Positions 35,808 through 44,996 of a stretch of 64,000 bases of DNA are shown one piece after another. The stretch's first letter is position 1. Every line of letters starts with the position of its first letter. A model generated the notes under the pieces. It saw only the letters and a program-made list of their open reading frames with translations, searched no databases and had not been told where the DNA came from. Source of the DNA: Halorubrum sp. CBA1229 (GTDB lineage: Archaea; Halobacteriota; Halobacteria; Halobacteriales; Haloferacaceae); the NCBI RefSeq assembly GCF_003721435.2, contig NZ_CP054585.1:1798001-1862000 (forward strand). Reading direction: 5' to 3'. The position numbers and the translations under genes were made by a program.

Positions 35808-38267
35808 ATGTCGAACTGCACCCTCTGTGACCTGCCGACGGGGGACGACCCCCACACCGCCCCGGACGTCGACGGCGAGTTCTGCTGCCGCGGCTGCCTC
35901 GCGGTCGCCCGGTCGCTGGACGACGTCGACGACCTCGACGACCTCGACGAGCGGCGCCCCGAGACGGAGCCGGACCGGGAGTTCGACGGGGAGACGACGT
36001 TCCTCCACGTCGACGGGATGCACTGCGCGACGTGCGAGTCGTTCCTCGAGCTGACCGCCGGCGAGCAGGAGGGCGTGGCGGCCGCCGAGGCGAGCTACGC
36101 GACCGACACGATCCGCGTCGACTACGACCCCGACGCGGTGAGCGCCGACGAGCTCCCCGAGCGGCTCTCGGTCGCCGGGTACTCCGCGAGCGACCGGGCC
36201 GACCCGGAGCCGGACGGCGACGACGTCGCCGTGGTCCGCTTCCTGATCGGCGGCGGCTTCTTCGGGATGATGGCGATGCTGTGGTACGTCCTCTTCTTAT
36301 ACCCGACCTACTTCGGGTACGAGCCGATCCTCGATCTCGGCGGCGTCTCGGGCACCTACCTGTTCGCGCAGGTGTGGGTGTTCGCCTCGATCGTCCTCTT
36401 TTACACCGGCTACCCGATCCTGCGGGGCGCGTACGTGAGCCTCCGGGCGCGACAGCCGAACATGGACCTGTTGGTGTCGCTCGCGGCGGCCAGCTCGTAC
36501 ACGTACAGCACGCTCGCGCTCCTCCTCGGTCGGACCGACCTCTACTTCGACGTGACGATCGCCGTGATCTTGGTCGTCACCGCGGGCAACCACTACGAGT
36601 CGATCATCAAGCGGCGCGCGACCGGGATGCTCTCCGAGCTCACGACGGCCGGCGACCGGACGGTCCGCACCGAGGGCGGGGAGACCGTCGCGGCCGACGC
36701 CGTCGATCCGGGCGACCGGCTCCTCGTGCGCCCCGGCGAGCGCGTCCCCTTCGACGGGACCGTCGCCGAGGGGACCGCCGCCGTCGACGAGGCGCTCGTC
36801 ACGGGCGAGTCGCTCCCAGCGACGAAGCGGGAGGGCGACGCGGTCCGCGGCGGCACCGTCGTCACCGACGCGCCGATCGTCGTCGAGGTCGGCGAGGACG
36901 CGACGAGCACCCTCGACACTCTCGTCCGACTGCTGTGGGAGATCCAGAGCTCGCGGTCGGGCGTCCAGCGGCTCGTCGACAGGCTCGCGACGGTGTTCGT
37001 GCCGCTCGTCGTCGCGGTCGCCGTCCTCGGCGCCGGCGCCACGTTCGCGTTCGGGGCGGCGCCCGTGGACGCCGCGCTGGTCGGGCTCACGGTGCTCATC
37101 GTCTCGTGCCCGTGCGCGCTCGGGCTCGCGACGCCGCTCGCCATCGCCGCCGGGATCCGCGACGCGGCCCGCCGCGGCATCGTGATCGTCTCGGACGCCG
37201 TCTTCGAGGAGGCCGCCGACATCGACACCGTCGTGTTCGACAAGACGGGGACGCTGACCGACGGCGAGATGCGGCTGGTCGACACCGTCGCCGACGGCGC
37301 CTCGCCGGACGAAGTGCGGCGGCGGGCGGCGGCGGTCGAGCGCGCCTCGGTCCACCCCGTCGCCGAGGCGATCGTCGACGCCGTCGCGGGCGACGGAGGA
37401 GGTCACTCCGCCGCCGGCGCTCGCGGCGAGGCGGGCGACGACGCCCCCGGGGCGGCGACCGACGGGGGCGTGACGACCGGAACCGACCCGGACGGGTCCC
37501 GGGCGGTCGCGGCCGGCGGCGACGCCGCGGCGACGGACGTGACCGTCTCGGACCGGGGCGTCACGGGCCGCGTCGACGGCGACGCGGTCGTCGTCGGCCA
37601 TCGGTCGCTGTTCGACGGCGCGGAGTGGACCGTGCCGGCGTCGCTGGAGGCGGCCGGCGGAGAGGCCCGGGACGACGGACGGGTTCCCGTCTTCGTCGGC
37701 TGGGAGGGGTCGGTCGTCGGCGTCCTCGTCGTCGGCGACGAGGTCCGCGACGGGTGGGAGGCGGTCGTCACCGACCTCACTGAGGGGGGGCGACGCGTCG
37801 TGGTGCTCACCGGCGACTCGCCCGAGGCGGCCCGGCGGTTCGAGGACCACCCGGCGATCGACGAGGTCTTCGCGGCGGTGCCGCCGGAGGCGAAGGCCGA
37901 GACGGTGCGGCGGCTCGCGGCGACCGAACGCGTCGCCATGGTCGGCGACGGCAGCAACGACGCGCCCGCGCTCGCCGCGGCCGACCTCGGCGTCTCGATC
38001 GCGAGCGGGACCGACCTGGCGGCCGACGCCGCGGACGCCGTCCTCTTGGAGGACCGCCTCTCCGCGATCCCGGAGCTGTTCGCGGTCACCCGCGGGACGA
38101 ACCGCCGGCTCAAGCAGAATCTCGGCTGGGCGTTCGTCTACAACGCGGTGGCGATCCCGATGGCGATCTCGGGCGTTCTCAACCCGCTCCTCGCCGCGCT
38201 CGCGATGGCGACGAGCAGCGTCCTCGTGGTGTCGAACTCGGCGCGGGCCGTTTATAAGGGCGAGTGA
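35808..38267 (+). CDS. copper-type P1B ATPase, FixI/CcoI-like
   Basis: 819-aa heavy-metal P-type ATPase. The N-terminus has the extra cysteine domain CTLC...FCCRGC found in FixI/CcoI-type pumps, followed by an HMA domain with MHCATC (about 68-73). The membrane CPC motif is in SCPCALGLATP, the phosphorylated Asp in DKTGTLTDGE, and the hinge in GDGSNDAPAL. A disordered Ala/Gly/Asp insert (about 525-580) interrupts the nucleotide-binding domain. FixI/CcoI pumps load copper for oxidase assembly rather than for tolerance. The adjacent ba3 operon and heme O synthase fit that role. Confidence 0.9.
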   Translation: MSNCTLCDLPTGDDPHTAPDVDGEFCCRGCLAVARSLDDVDDLDDLDERRPETEPDREFDGETTFLHVDGMHCATCESFLELTAGEQEGVAAAEASYATDTIRVDYDPDAVSADELPERLSVAGYSASDRADPEPDGDDVAVVRFLIGGGFFGMMAMLWYVLFLYPTYFGYEPILDLGGVSGTYLFAQVWVFASIVLFYTGYPILRGAYVSLRARQPNMDLLVSLAAASSYTYSTLALLLGRTDLYFDVTIAVILVVTAGNHYESIIKRRATGMLSELTTAGDRTVRTEGGETVAADAVDPGDRLLVRPGERVPFDGTVAEGTAAVDEALVTGESLPATKREGDAVRGGTVVTDAPIVVEVGEDATSTLDTLVRLLWEIQSSRSGVQRLVDRLATVFVPLVVAVAVLGAGATFAFGAAPVDAALVGLTVLIVSCPCALGLATPLAIAAGIRDAARRGIVIVSDAVFEEAADIDTVVFDKTGTLTDGEMRLVDTVADGASPDEVRRRAAAVERASVHPVAEAIVDAVAGDGGGHSAAGARGEAGDDAPGAATDGGVTTGTDPDGSRAVAAGGDAAATDVTVSDRGVTGRVDGDAVVVGHRSLFDGAEWTVPASLEAAGGEARDDGRVPVFVGWEGSVVGVLVVGDEVRDGWEAVVTDLTEGGRRVVVLTGDSPEAARRFEDHPAIDEVFAAVPPEAKAETVRRLAATERVAMVGDGSNDAPALAAADLGVSIASGTDLAADAADAVLLEDRLSAIPELFAVTRGTNRRLKQNLGWAFVYNAVAIPMAISGVLNPLLAALAMATSSVLVVSNSARAVYKGE

Positions 38268-38274
38268 GTCACGG

Positions 38275-38517
38275 TCACGCCGCGGCGCCGACGTACGGCC
38301 TGACGGCCCGCACGATGGCGTCGACGTCGTACTCGTCTTCGGTCTTGTCGAAGACGACGTCGCCGTCCGCGCGGACGACGAACACGCCGTCGTCGCCCGT
38401 CACCAGCGCGACCTCGTCGAGCCCCTCGCCGAACTGCTTGAGCAGGGCTTCCGAGACGTCCTGAGCGCGGTTCAACATGCCGCACGGCACGCAGTACTCG
38501 ACCTCCACTCGGGTCAT
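38275..38517 (-). CDS. SelT/SelW/Rdx-like thioredoxin-fold protein
   Basis: 80-aa protein. VEVEYCVPCGMLNRAQDVSEALL carries a CVPC redox motif at about 9-12, the cysteine version of the SelW CxxU motif. DGVFVVRADGDVVFDKTED matches the second conserved half. Rdx proteins are small redox proteins without a firmly known substrate. The gene converges with the copper ATPase gene and lies 62 bp from the heme O synthase gene. Confidence 0.8.
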   Translation of the reverse strand: MTRVEVEYCVPCGMLNRAQDVSEALLKQFGEGLDEVALVTGDDGVFVVRADGDVVFDKTEDEYDVDAIVRAVRPYVGAAA

Positions 38518-38578
38518 GTGGCGTTACTTCGAGTCGAACGCTTTTAACTCCGCGCCGCCCGGCTCCGGGCCGCACCCG

Positions 38579-39982
38579 TCAGACCACGAGCGCGTCGAAC
38601 ACGACGGCGAACAGCAGGAGACCGAGGTAGGCGTTCGACGCGTGGAACGCGCGGAACGCCGCGGCCTCCGTCTGCTCGTAGTGGAGCCGGACGACCGCCC
38701 ACAGGAACACCGCGCCGAGGGCGACGCCGACCGCGGCGTAGAGCGCGCCGAGCGGCTCGGCGACCACCGCGAGCGCGACCGCGGCGACGAGCGTCGCCCC
38801 GAGGTACCAGACGATGTGGCGGCGCGTCGCCGTCTCGCCGCGGACGACGGGCATCATCGGGAAGCCGCCGCGCTCGTAGTCGTCCTTGTACGCCAGCGCG
38901 AGGTTGTAGAAGTGCGCCGGCGTCCACAGGAAGATGACCAGCGCGAGCAGCAGCCCGCCGCCGCCGACCTCGCCGGTCACCGCCGCCCAGCCGATGAGCG
39001 CGGGCAGCGCGCCAGCCGCGCCGCCGATGACGGTGTTCTGAACCGTGTTCGGCTTCAACACGAGCGTGTAGACGACGCTGTAGAACAGGATCGCGACCAG
39101 CCCGAGGCCCGCGGTCAGCGGGTTCACCGTCCAGAAGAGGCCGAGCGAGGCGGCCGCCAACAGCAGTCCGAACGCGAGCGCGTTGCGCACCGGGACGAGG
39201 TCGGTCGCCAGCGGGCGGTCGTTGGTCCGCTGCATCCGCTTGTCGATGTCGCGCTCGAAGACGTGGTTGAACGTCCCCGACGCGCCGATCGAGAGCGCGC
39301 CGCCCGCGAGCGTCGCGGCCACGACGTACGGGGTGAATCCCCGCCCGCCGGCGAGCGCCATCGCCGCGGCGGCGACGAGGCAGAGGAGCCACATCAGACG
39401 GGGCTTCATCAGTCGGAAGTAGGCGGCCGCGGTCGCCTTCAGCCGGGGCACCGCCGCCGTCGGGATCTGGGGCTCGGGCGCCTCGTCGACCGGCGGGAGG
39501 TCGTCCGTCCCCGCCTGGAAGTCCACGGGAGCGTCGTCGGCGACGCCGGTCTCGGCCTCCAGCCACCACGCGAGCGCGGCGAGCACGGCGCCGAAGATCG
39601 TCACGCCCAGCAGGAGGTGGACCGGACCGAGCGAGGCGGGAAGCCCGCCGACCGCGACGAGCGCGCCGACGCCCGCCTGGGCCGGGAACAGCAGGAGGGC
39701 AGCCGTGAGGGCGCCCCGGACCCGACGGCTCGCCCCGTCGCGCCACGCGAGGGCGACCGAGAGGACCACGAGGACGCCGACGACGGCGGCGATCGCTCGG
39801 TGGCCGAGCGCTATCCAGCCGGCGGTCTCGACGGGGAGCGCGGCGCCCCCGCCGCAGAGCGGCCAGCCCGAGCAGGCGGCGGCCGCCTCGGTGAGCGAGG
39901 TCGTGGCACCGACGACGAGCAGGAGGTACACGCCCATCGCCGTCGCCGCGAGGACCGCGGGGAACCGGTCGGGTATCGTCAC
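38579..39982 (-). CDS. ctaB: heme O synthase with half-CtaA N-terminal domain
   Basis: 467-aa membrane protein. Residues about 175-467 are protoheme IX farnesyltransferase (CtaB). The prenyl-diphosphate motif NHVFERDIDKRMQRTNDRP is present, as is the second motif YNLALAYKDDYERGGFPMMP. It makes heme O, the precursor of heme A. The N-terminal 150 residues contain four helices and CSGWPLCGGG, the hallmark of a CtaA/Cox15 half-repeat, so two consecutive heme-modification steps are represented in one chain. Known in other haloarchaea. It supplies the oxidase encoded 5 kb away. Confidence 0.9.
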   Translation of the reverse strand: MTIPDRFPAVLAATAMGVYLLLVVGATTSLTEAAAACSGWPLCGGGAALPVETAGWIALGHRAIAAVVGVLVVLSVALAWRDGASRRVRGALTAALLLFPAQAGVGALVAVGGLPASLGPVHLLLGVTIFGAVLAALAWWLEAETGVADDAPVDFQAGTDDLPPVDEAPEPQIPTAAVPRLKATAAAYFRLMKPRLMWLLCLVAAAAMALAGGRGFTPYVVAATLAGGALSIGASGTFNHVFERDIDKRMQRTNDRPLATDLVPVRNALAFGLLLAAASLGLFWTVNPLTAGLGLVAILFYSVVYTLVLKPNTVQNTVIGGAAGALPALIGWAAVTGEVGGGGLLLALVIFLWTPAHFYNLALAYKDDYERGGFPMMPVVRGETATRRHIVWYLGATLVAAVALAVVAEPLGALYAAVGVALGAVFLWAVVRLHYEQTEAAAFRAFHASNAYLGLLLFAVVFDALVV

Positions 39983-40060
39983 TGACGCTCGCTTGGGAAC
40001 GGATCCATATATGTCCCGCGCTTCGGCGGATCCGCGCCGAACGCGGCCGACGCGACGGCG

Positions 40061-40582
40061 CTATCGCCGCTCGCCGGTATCGCCGGGCGCGGCGTCGTCA
40101 ACTCCGCTCGAGTCCTCGTCGGCCCCGCGCGAGCCGTCGTCGACCTCGCCGGACGCCCCGCGTCGACGGAGGACCCGGTCGACGATGTCGCCGCTGGAGA
40201 GCAGCTCGTCCTCGTACCGGGCTTCCCGTCCCGACGCCCGCTCGACGCGGCAGTCGATGTCCCGGGCCGCGAGCGACTCGGCGATTCCCGCCTCGTCGTG
40301 GTGCTGGTCGTAGCCCAACACGATCACGTCCGGGTCGAGCCGCTCGATGGGGACGAACACGTCCTCCGGGTCGCCGAGGTGGGCCTCGTCGACCGCCTCG
40401 AGGGCGGCGACCATGTCGCGCCGCTGGCGCGCGCAGAGGATCGGCTCCGGCTTGTGGGTGACGTTGTCGCGGCGGGCGACGATGGCGTGGAGCTCGTCGC
40501 CGTACGTCGCCGCGTCCTCCAAGTAGTGGACGTGACCGGGGTGGAGCAGGTCGAACGTCCCCTGCGCGACGACCCGGGTCAT
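40061..40582 (-). CDS. ribL: archaeal FAD synthase, RibL type
   Basis: 173-aa cytidylyltransferase-fold protein that adenylates FMN to FAD. The nucleotide motif [13 protein letters not shown] (HxGH, His14-His17) and the Cys-containing [19 protein letters not shown] are typical of the archaeal RibL group, as is [12 protein letters not shown]. The last 35 residues are an acidic tail. It begins inside the stop codon of the JAMM protease gene (ATGA overlap), so both are translationally coupled. Confidence 0.9.
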   Translation of the reverse strand: MTRVVAQGTFDLLHPGHVHYLEDAATYGDELHAIVARRDNVTHKPEPILCARQRRDMVAALEAVDEAHLGDPEDVFVPIERLDPDVIVLGYDQHHDEAGIAESLAARDIDCRVERASGREARYEDELLSSGDIVDRVLRRRGASGEVDDGSRGADEDSSGVDDAAPGDTGERR

Positions 40583-41100
40583 CGGAACCACGAGAGGAAG
40601 CTGCCGCCGTCGCGGCGCTCCGCGTCGAGCTCGCTGTCGATGTCCTCCTGCGTGAAATCGAAGAAGTGCTCGTCGGGCACCTCGACGTCGAGCACGTCGA
40701 GGGTCGTCTGGTTCCCCTCGTTGTCGAACGCCTTCCAGTCGCCCCACCCGTAGGGGGCGCCGACGATGATGTGCACCCGCCCCTGGCCGAACGTCGCGAG
40801 GTCGGCCGCGCTCGGCCGGAGCGCCCCGTTCGGGTGCGAGTGGACCGATCCGACGGCGCGCATGTCGTTCGGCTTCATGTGCGTGCGCACGCTGGCGCTC
40901 GTCGGGTTCGACTCAGTGCCCGGGATGACGAGCACGTCGGTGATCACCTGCCCGTCTCGGTCGACGTCGAGCTTCCGGGCGTCGTCCGCGCGGAGGAACC
41001 CCATGTACTCGTTGGGGTGGGTCTCCTCGCTCGCCTCGAGGACGAACTCCATCGTCTCTCGGGCGATCCCGAGGAGCTCGTCCGAGCGGAACAGTCGCAT
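40579..41100 (-). CDS. JAMM/MPN+ metalloprotease (HvJAMM2-like)
   Basis: 173-aa Mov34/MPN protein with a complete zinc motif: Glu31 in NEYMGFL, His87 and His89 in HSHP, and Asp100. In Haloferax such enzymes remove ubiquitin-like SAMP modifiers from proteins or process SAMP precursors. It shares the neighbour (FAD synthase) of the Haloferax paralogue HvJAMM2, for which activity is less certain than for HvJAMM1. The start is placed at 41100; nine more codons upstream are open but unlikely. Confidence 0.85.
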   Translation of the reverse strand: MRLFRSDELLGIARETMEFVLEASEETHPNEYMGFLRADDARKLDVDRDGQVITDVLVIPGTESNPTSASVRTHMKPNDMRAVGSVHSHPNGALRPSAADLATFGQGRVHIIVGAPYGWGDWKAFDNEGNQTTLDVLDVEVPDEHFFDFTQEDIDSELDAERRDGGSFLSWFR

Positions 41101-41231
41101 ACGCGACGGAAGGCGCCGTCGCCCCATAGGGGTTCCGGACCGGACGACGGCGGGTCCACGGGTCGAACGCGTCCAGACGGGCAGAGACGCGAGAGAACAG
41201 GCTTAACACCGCCCGTTCCCGAAGGCCTTCC

Positions 41232-43178
41232 ATGAGCGAGAACACCGCCGGGGATTCCGGCACGCGGGGCGATTCGAGCCCCGAACCCGACGCCGACGCG
41301 GCGAAGGGGGCGGCCGACGACCGGCCGATCGTCTACGACTTGGCACCCGACTGCACCCTCGAGGACGCCGAGATAGACGCGCTGTATCACGCCGAGGTCA
41401 ACGGCGTCGTCGACTACGGCGTCTTCGTCGACGTCTCCGACGCCCTCTCGGGGCTCGTCCACGAGTCGAACATCGACGGCGACTACGCGGTCGGCGACCG
41501 ACTGATCGTCCGGCTGACCGAAGTGAAGGAGAACGGCGACGTCGCGTTCGACGACGAGGCCCCCGACGACTACCGCACCGAGACGGTCGCCCACGAGCCG
41601 ACGGTCTCCCGCGTCCGCGGGCTCTCCCCGGGCGACGAGGTCACCGTTGAGGGCGAGGTCGTCCAGGCGAAACAGACCGGCGGCCCGACGATCTTCGCCG
41701 TCGCCGACGCCTCCGGCGTCGTCTCCTGCGCGGCCTTCGAGGAGGCCGGCGTCCGCGCGTACCCCGAGGTCGCGGTCGGCGACATGGTCCACGTCAGCGG
41801 AACGGTCGAGACCCGCGAGAACGCCCTCCAGCTGGAGGTCGACTCGCTGCGGCGGCTCCCCGACGAGCGCGCCGCCGAGGCCCGCGAGCGGTTCGAGGCC
41901 GCGCTCGACGAGCGCGCCGCGCCCGCCGACGTCGACCCCCTCGTCGAGTGGGAGGCGTTCGAGCCGATCCACGAGGACCTCCGCGAACTCGCCCGGCTGC
42001 TCCGCCGGACCGTGCTCGCCGGCCGCCCGATCCGCGTCCGCCACCACGCCGACGGCGACGGGATGTGCGCGGCGATCCCGGTCCAGCTCGCCTTGGAGAA
42101 CTTCGTGACCGACGTCCACGAGGACCCCGACGCGGCGCGGCACCTGTTCAAGCGGCTCCCGAGCAAGGCGCCGTACTACGAGATGGAGGACGTCACCCGC
42201 GACCTGAACTTCGCGCTTGAGGGGCGCGCCCGCCACGGCCAGAAGCTCCCCTTCCTCCTGATGCTCGACAACGGGTCGACCGAGGAGGACGTCCCCGCCT
42301 ACGAGAACCTCGCACACTACGACATCCCGATCTCCGTCGTCGACCACCACCACCCCGACCCCGAGGCGGTCGAGCCGCTGCTCGACGCGCACGTCAACCC
42401 GTACCTCCACGGCGAGGACTACCGGGTCACCACGGGGATGATGTGTGTCGAACTCGCCCGGCTGATCGACCCCTCGATCACCGAGGAGCTCGAACACGTC
42501 CCCGCGGTGGCCGGGCTCTCCGACCGCTCGAAGGCGGAGGCGATGGACGACTACGTCGCGCTCGCCGAGGACGCCGGGTACGACGAGTCCGACCTGCTCG
42601 ACATCGGCGAGGCGCTCGACTACGCCGCCCACTGGCTGCGCTACTCCGAGGGGAAGACGCTGGTCAACGACGCCCTCAACGTCGGCTGCGACGACGAAGG
42701 GCGCCACGAGGAGCTGGTCGAGTTCCTCTCCGAGCGCGCCGAGCGCGACGTCGACCGCCAGCTCGACGCGCTCGACGACCACGTCGAGCACGAGCGGCTC
42801 GCCTCCGGCGCGCACCTCTACCGCATCGACCTCGACGAGTACGCCCACCGGTTCACCTACCCGGCGCCCGGGAAGACGACCGGCGAGCTCCACGACACCC
42901 GCGTCACGGAGACGGGCGACCCCGTCATCACGATCGGCTACGGGCCGGACTTCTGCGTGCTCCGGTCCGACGGGGTCCGCCTCGACATCCCGAACATGGT
43001 GACCGAGCTGAACGAGGAGCTCCCGGAGGCGGGCGTCTCCGGCGGCGGCCACCTCGTCGTCGGCTCGATCAAGTTCGTGAAGGGCCGCCGGAGCGCCGTC
43101 ATCGAGACACTCGTCGAGAAGATGGCCGAGGCGGAGATCGACGAGGCGCTCTCGTCGACGGCCGCGCTCGACGACTGA
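41232..43178 (+). CDS. DHH/OB-fold nucleic acid hydrolase (RecJ-like)
   Basis: 648-aa protein with three parts: an S1-type RNA-binding domain (about 45-110, VVDYGVFVDVSDALSGLVHES), an OB-fold (about 125-215, GDEVTVEGEVVQAK) and a DHH phosphoesterase domain from about 260. The metal motifs are RHHADGDGMCAA and VVDHHHPD, and the DHHA1-like end is GVSGGGHLVVGSIKF. Such haloarchaeal proteins are RecJ-like single-strand nucleases or oligonucleotide phosphodiesterases. The RNA-binding front end suggests RNA as substrate; this is inferred. Confidence 0.88.
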   Translation: MSENTAGDSGTRGDSSPEPDADAAKGAADDRPIVYDLAPDCTLEDAEIDALYHAEVNGVVDYGVFVDVSDALSGLVHESNIDGDYAVGDRLIVRLTEVKENGDVAFDDEAPDDYRTETVAHEPTVSRVRGLSPGDEVTVEGEVVQAKQTGGPTIFAVADASGVVSCAAFEEAGVRAYPEVAVGDMVHVSGTVETRENALQLEVDSLRRLPDERAAEARERFEAALDERAAPADVDPLVEWEAFEPIHEDLRELARLLRRTVLAGRPIRVRHHADGDGMCAAIPVQLALENFVTDVHEDPDAARHLFKRLPSKAPYYEMEDVTRDLNFALEGRARHGQKLPFLLMLDNGSTEEDVPAYENLAHYDIPISVVDHHHPDPEAVEPLLDAHVNPYLHGEDYRVTTGMMCVELARLIDPSITEELEHVPAVAGLSDRSKAEAMDDYVALAEDAGYDESDLLDIGEALDYAAHWLRYSEGKTLVNDALNVGCDDEGRHEELVEFLSERAERDVDRQLDALDDHVEHERLASGAHLYRIDLDEYAHRFTYPAPGKTTGELHDTRVTETGDPVITIGYGPDFCVLRSDGVRLDIPNMVTELNEELPEAGVSGGGHLVVGSIKFVKGRRSAVIETLVEKMAEAEIDEALSSTAALDD

Positions 43179-43205
43179 CGCGGTCCCCCGGAGTTTTTCG
43201 GGAGC

Positions 43206-44930
43206 TCACGCGAATTCTACTTCCCGCCGCGCGACGACGCCGGCGCCCGCGACCGCGGCCCCGAGACCGCCCACGAGTCCGACCGGCAGATGGACCCCGC
43301 CGCCGCGCCAGTCGGCCGCGTACGCGCGAGCGTAGAAGTCGGCGACCGCCTCGTCTTCTATCGCGAGCAACACCTCTCGGTTCTCCGTCGCGGCGCCCCG
43401 ATTCCAGTTGAGGCTCCCGACGATCGCCGCGTCGTCGACGACGACGCCCTTGGCGTGGACCTTCCCGTACCGGCCGCGCGGCTCCGCGACGGCGACCTCG
43501 ACCGGCTCGTCCGCGAGCGCCTCGACGAGCGCGCGGTTCTCCTCCCGGTCGTACCACGCGTTCGACAGCAACAGGTGAACGTCGACGCCGCGGTCGGCGG
43601 CCCGCCGGAGCGCGCGGACGAGCCGGTTGTCCGGGCCGCCGGTCCGGGGAACCAGCGCGAGCACGCGGTCGTCCGCGGTGTCGATCCGCTCGACCAAGCG
43701 GTCTGCGCCGTTCCCGGGGGCCGTCAGGAGTTCGACGTCAGCCGTCGTCGGCGGAGGGGCCTCGAACCGCGCCGGGTAGCTCCCGTTCGCCGTGCCACCG
43801 TCGTGGAACTCGGCCGCCGTGCGAAACGCCTCCCACGACCGGGCATCGGCCGCCGCGGCATCGGCGCGGAACAGCGCGGCGAGGTCGTCGGCGGTCGTCT
43901 CGCCGGCGGGCGCAGACCGGGGCGTCCCGGTGACGACGCCCCACCCCCGGTTGGTTCGGCCGCCGGTGCCCGACGGCTTCCAGTTCTCCGTGAGGACGAC
44001 CGCGCGGTCGTCGGCGACGGCGTACTTCGCGTGGTGGAAGCGGAACCGCTCGGGGTCGCCGTCGAGGACGCGCACCTCGACGCCGGCGGCGGCGACCCGG
44101 TCGAGGAGCCGCGCGCTCCGCGCGGAGAACCCGCCGACGGGCGACCCCTCGACGAGGACGCGCACCTCGACGCCGCGCTCGGCGGCGGCGACGAGGAGGT
44201 CGGCGACGCGCTCGGAGCCCAGCGTGTAGCCGGCGAGCAGCAGCCGGTCTTCCGCCCCGCGAAGCGGCTCGATCGGCATGCCCGGACTGTCCGGGAGCAC
44301 GAACGGGCGCACGGTCGCGTTGGGCGTGCGGGCCGCGGACCGTGCGTCGTAGCCGCGCGGCCGCCACTCGCCCCAGTCCGCGCGCCAGCGGTGGCCCTCC
44401 GGCGCGCGGTCGTAGTCGACCACGGCGACCGCCGTCCCGTTCCGCCGGAGCGCGATCCGGTCGCCGGACGCGGCGAGCGGGAAGTAGCCGTCGAGCGCGC
44501 GGAGCTCGGGGGTGCCGGCGCCGTCGTCGTGGGCGCCGTGAACGCCGACCGCGCTCTCGTCGTCGAGCAGCGGCGTCGTGTTCGCGGGGTCCATCGAAAG
44601 CGCGACGACGCCGCTCGCGTTCGCCGGGATCGCCGCCTCGTGGTAGCCGTCCGAGAGCGACCAGTTCCCGCGCTCGGGGAGCCGGACGACGAGGTACTCG
44701 CCGCGGTTCTCCGACGCCGTTGGGTTCGGGAACAGCTCGAGGATCCGCGGCTGCTCAGCAACGAGGGTCCGGTTCTCCGGTGCGCCGCTCGCTCGATCGG
44801 TGACGGCCACCGAGTGGTTCCCGGCGTCCGCCGCCGCGACCGGCGCGGCGGCCGTCAGGACGAGCAGCCCGAGCGCGACGGCGACGCTCGCGTTCGAGTC
44901 GCGTGCGGGACGAGACGATGCGGACGACAC
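43206..44930 (-). CDS. secreted, membrane-anchored phospholipase D-like protein
   Basis: 574-aa protein with a signal peptide (about 14-33, VALGLLVLTAAAPVAAADA) and a C-terminal membrane helix (about 545-565). A lamin-tail-like beta domain (ILELFPNPTASENRGEYLVV) follows the signal. Two HKD motifs, HHAKYAVADD and VHAKGVVVDD, form a complete PLD active site. PLD enzymes hydrolyse or transfer phosphodiesters of lipids or nucleic acids. Its location outside the cell and its membrane anchor suggest lipids or extracellular DNA as substrate. It converges with the DHH gene. Confidence 0.88.
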   Translation of the reverse strand: MSSASSRPARDSNASVAVALGLLVLTAAAPVAAADAGNHSVAVTDRASGAPENRTLVAEQPRILELFPNPTASENRGEYLVVRLPERGNWSLSDGYHEAAIPANASGVVALSMDPANTTPLLDDESAVGVHGAHDDGAGTPELRALDGYFPLAASGDRIALRRNGTAVAVVDYDRAPEGHRWRADWGEWRPRGYDARSAARTPNATVRPFVLPDSPGMPIEPLRGAEDRLLLAGYTLGSERVADLLVAAAERGVEVRVLVEGSPVGGFSARSARLLDRVAAAGVEVRVLDGDPERFRFHHAKYAVADDRAVVLTENWKPSGTGGRTNRGWGVVTGTPRSAPAGETTADDLAALFRADAAAADARSWEAFRTAAEFHDGGTANGSYPARFEAPPPTTADVELLTAPGNGADRLVERIDTADDRVLALVPRTGGPDNRLVRALRRAADRGVDVHLLLSNAWYDREENRALVEALADEPVEVAVAEPRGRYGKVHAKGVVVDDAAIVGSLNWNRGAATENREVLLAIEDEAVADFYARAYAADWRGGGVHLPVGLVGGLGAAVAGAGVVARREVEFA

Positions 44931-44996
44931 ACCGGGGCTGCCCGCGGTATCTGATAAAAAGAACCGGGCAGTTCACCCGACGGTCAGGCCGACGTG

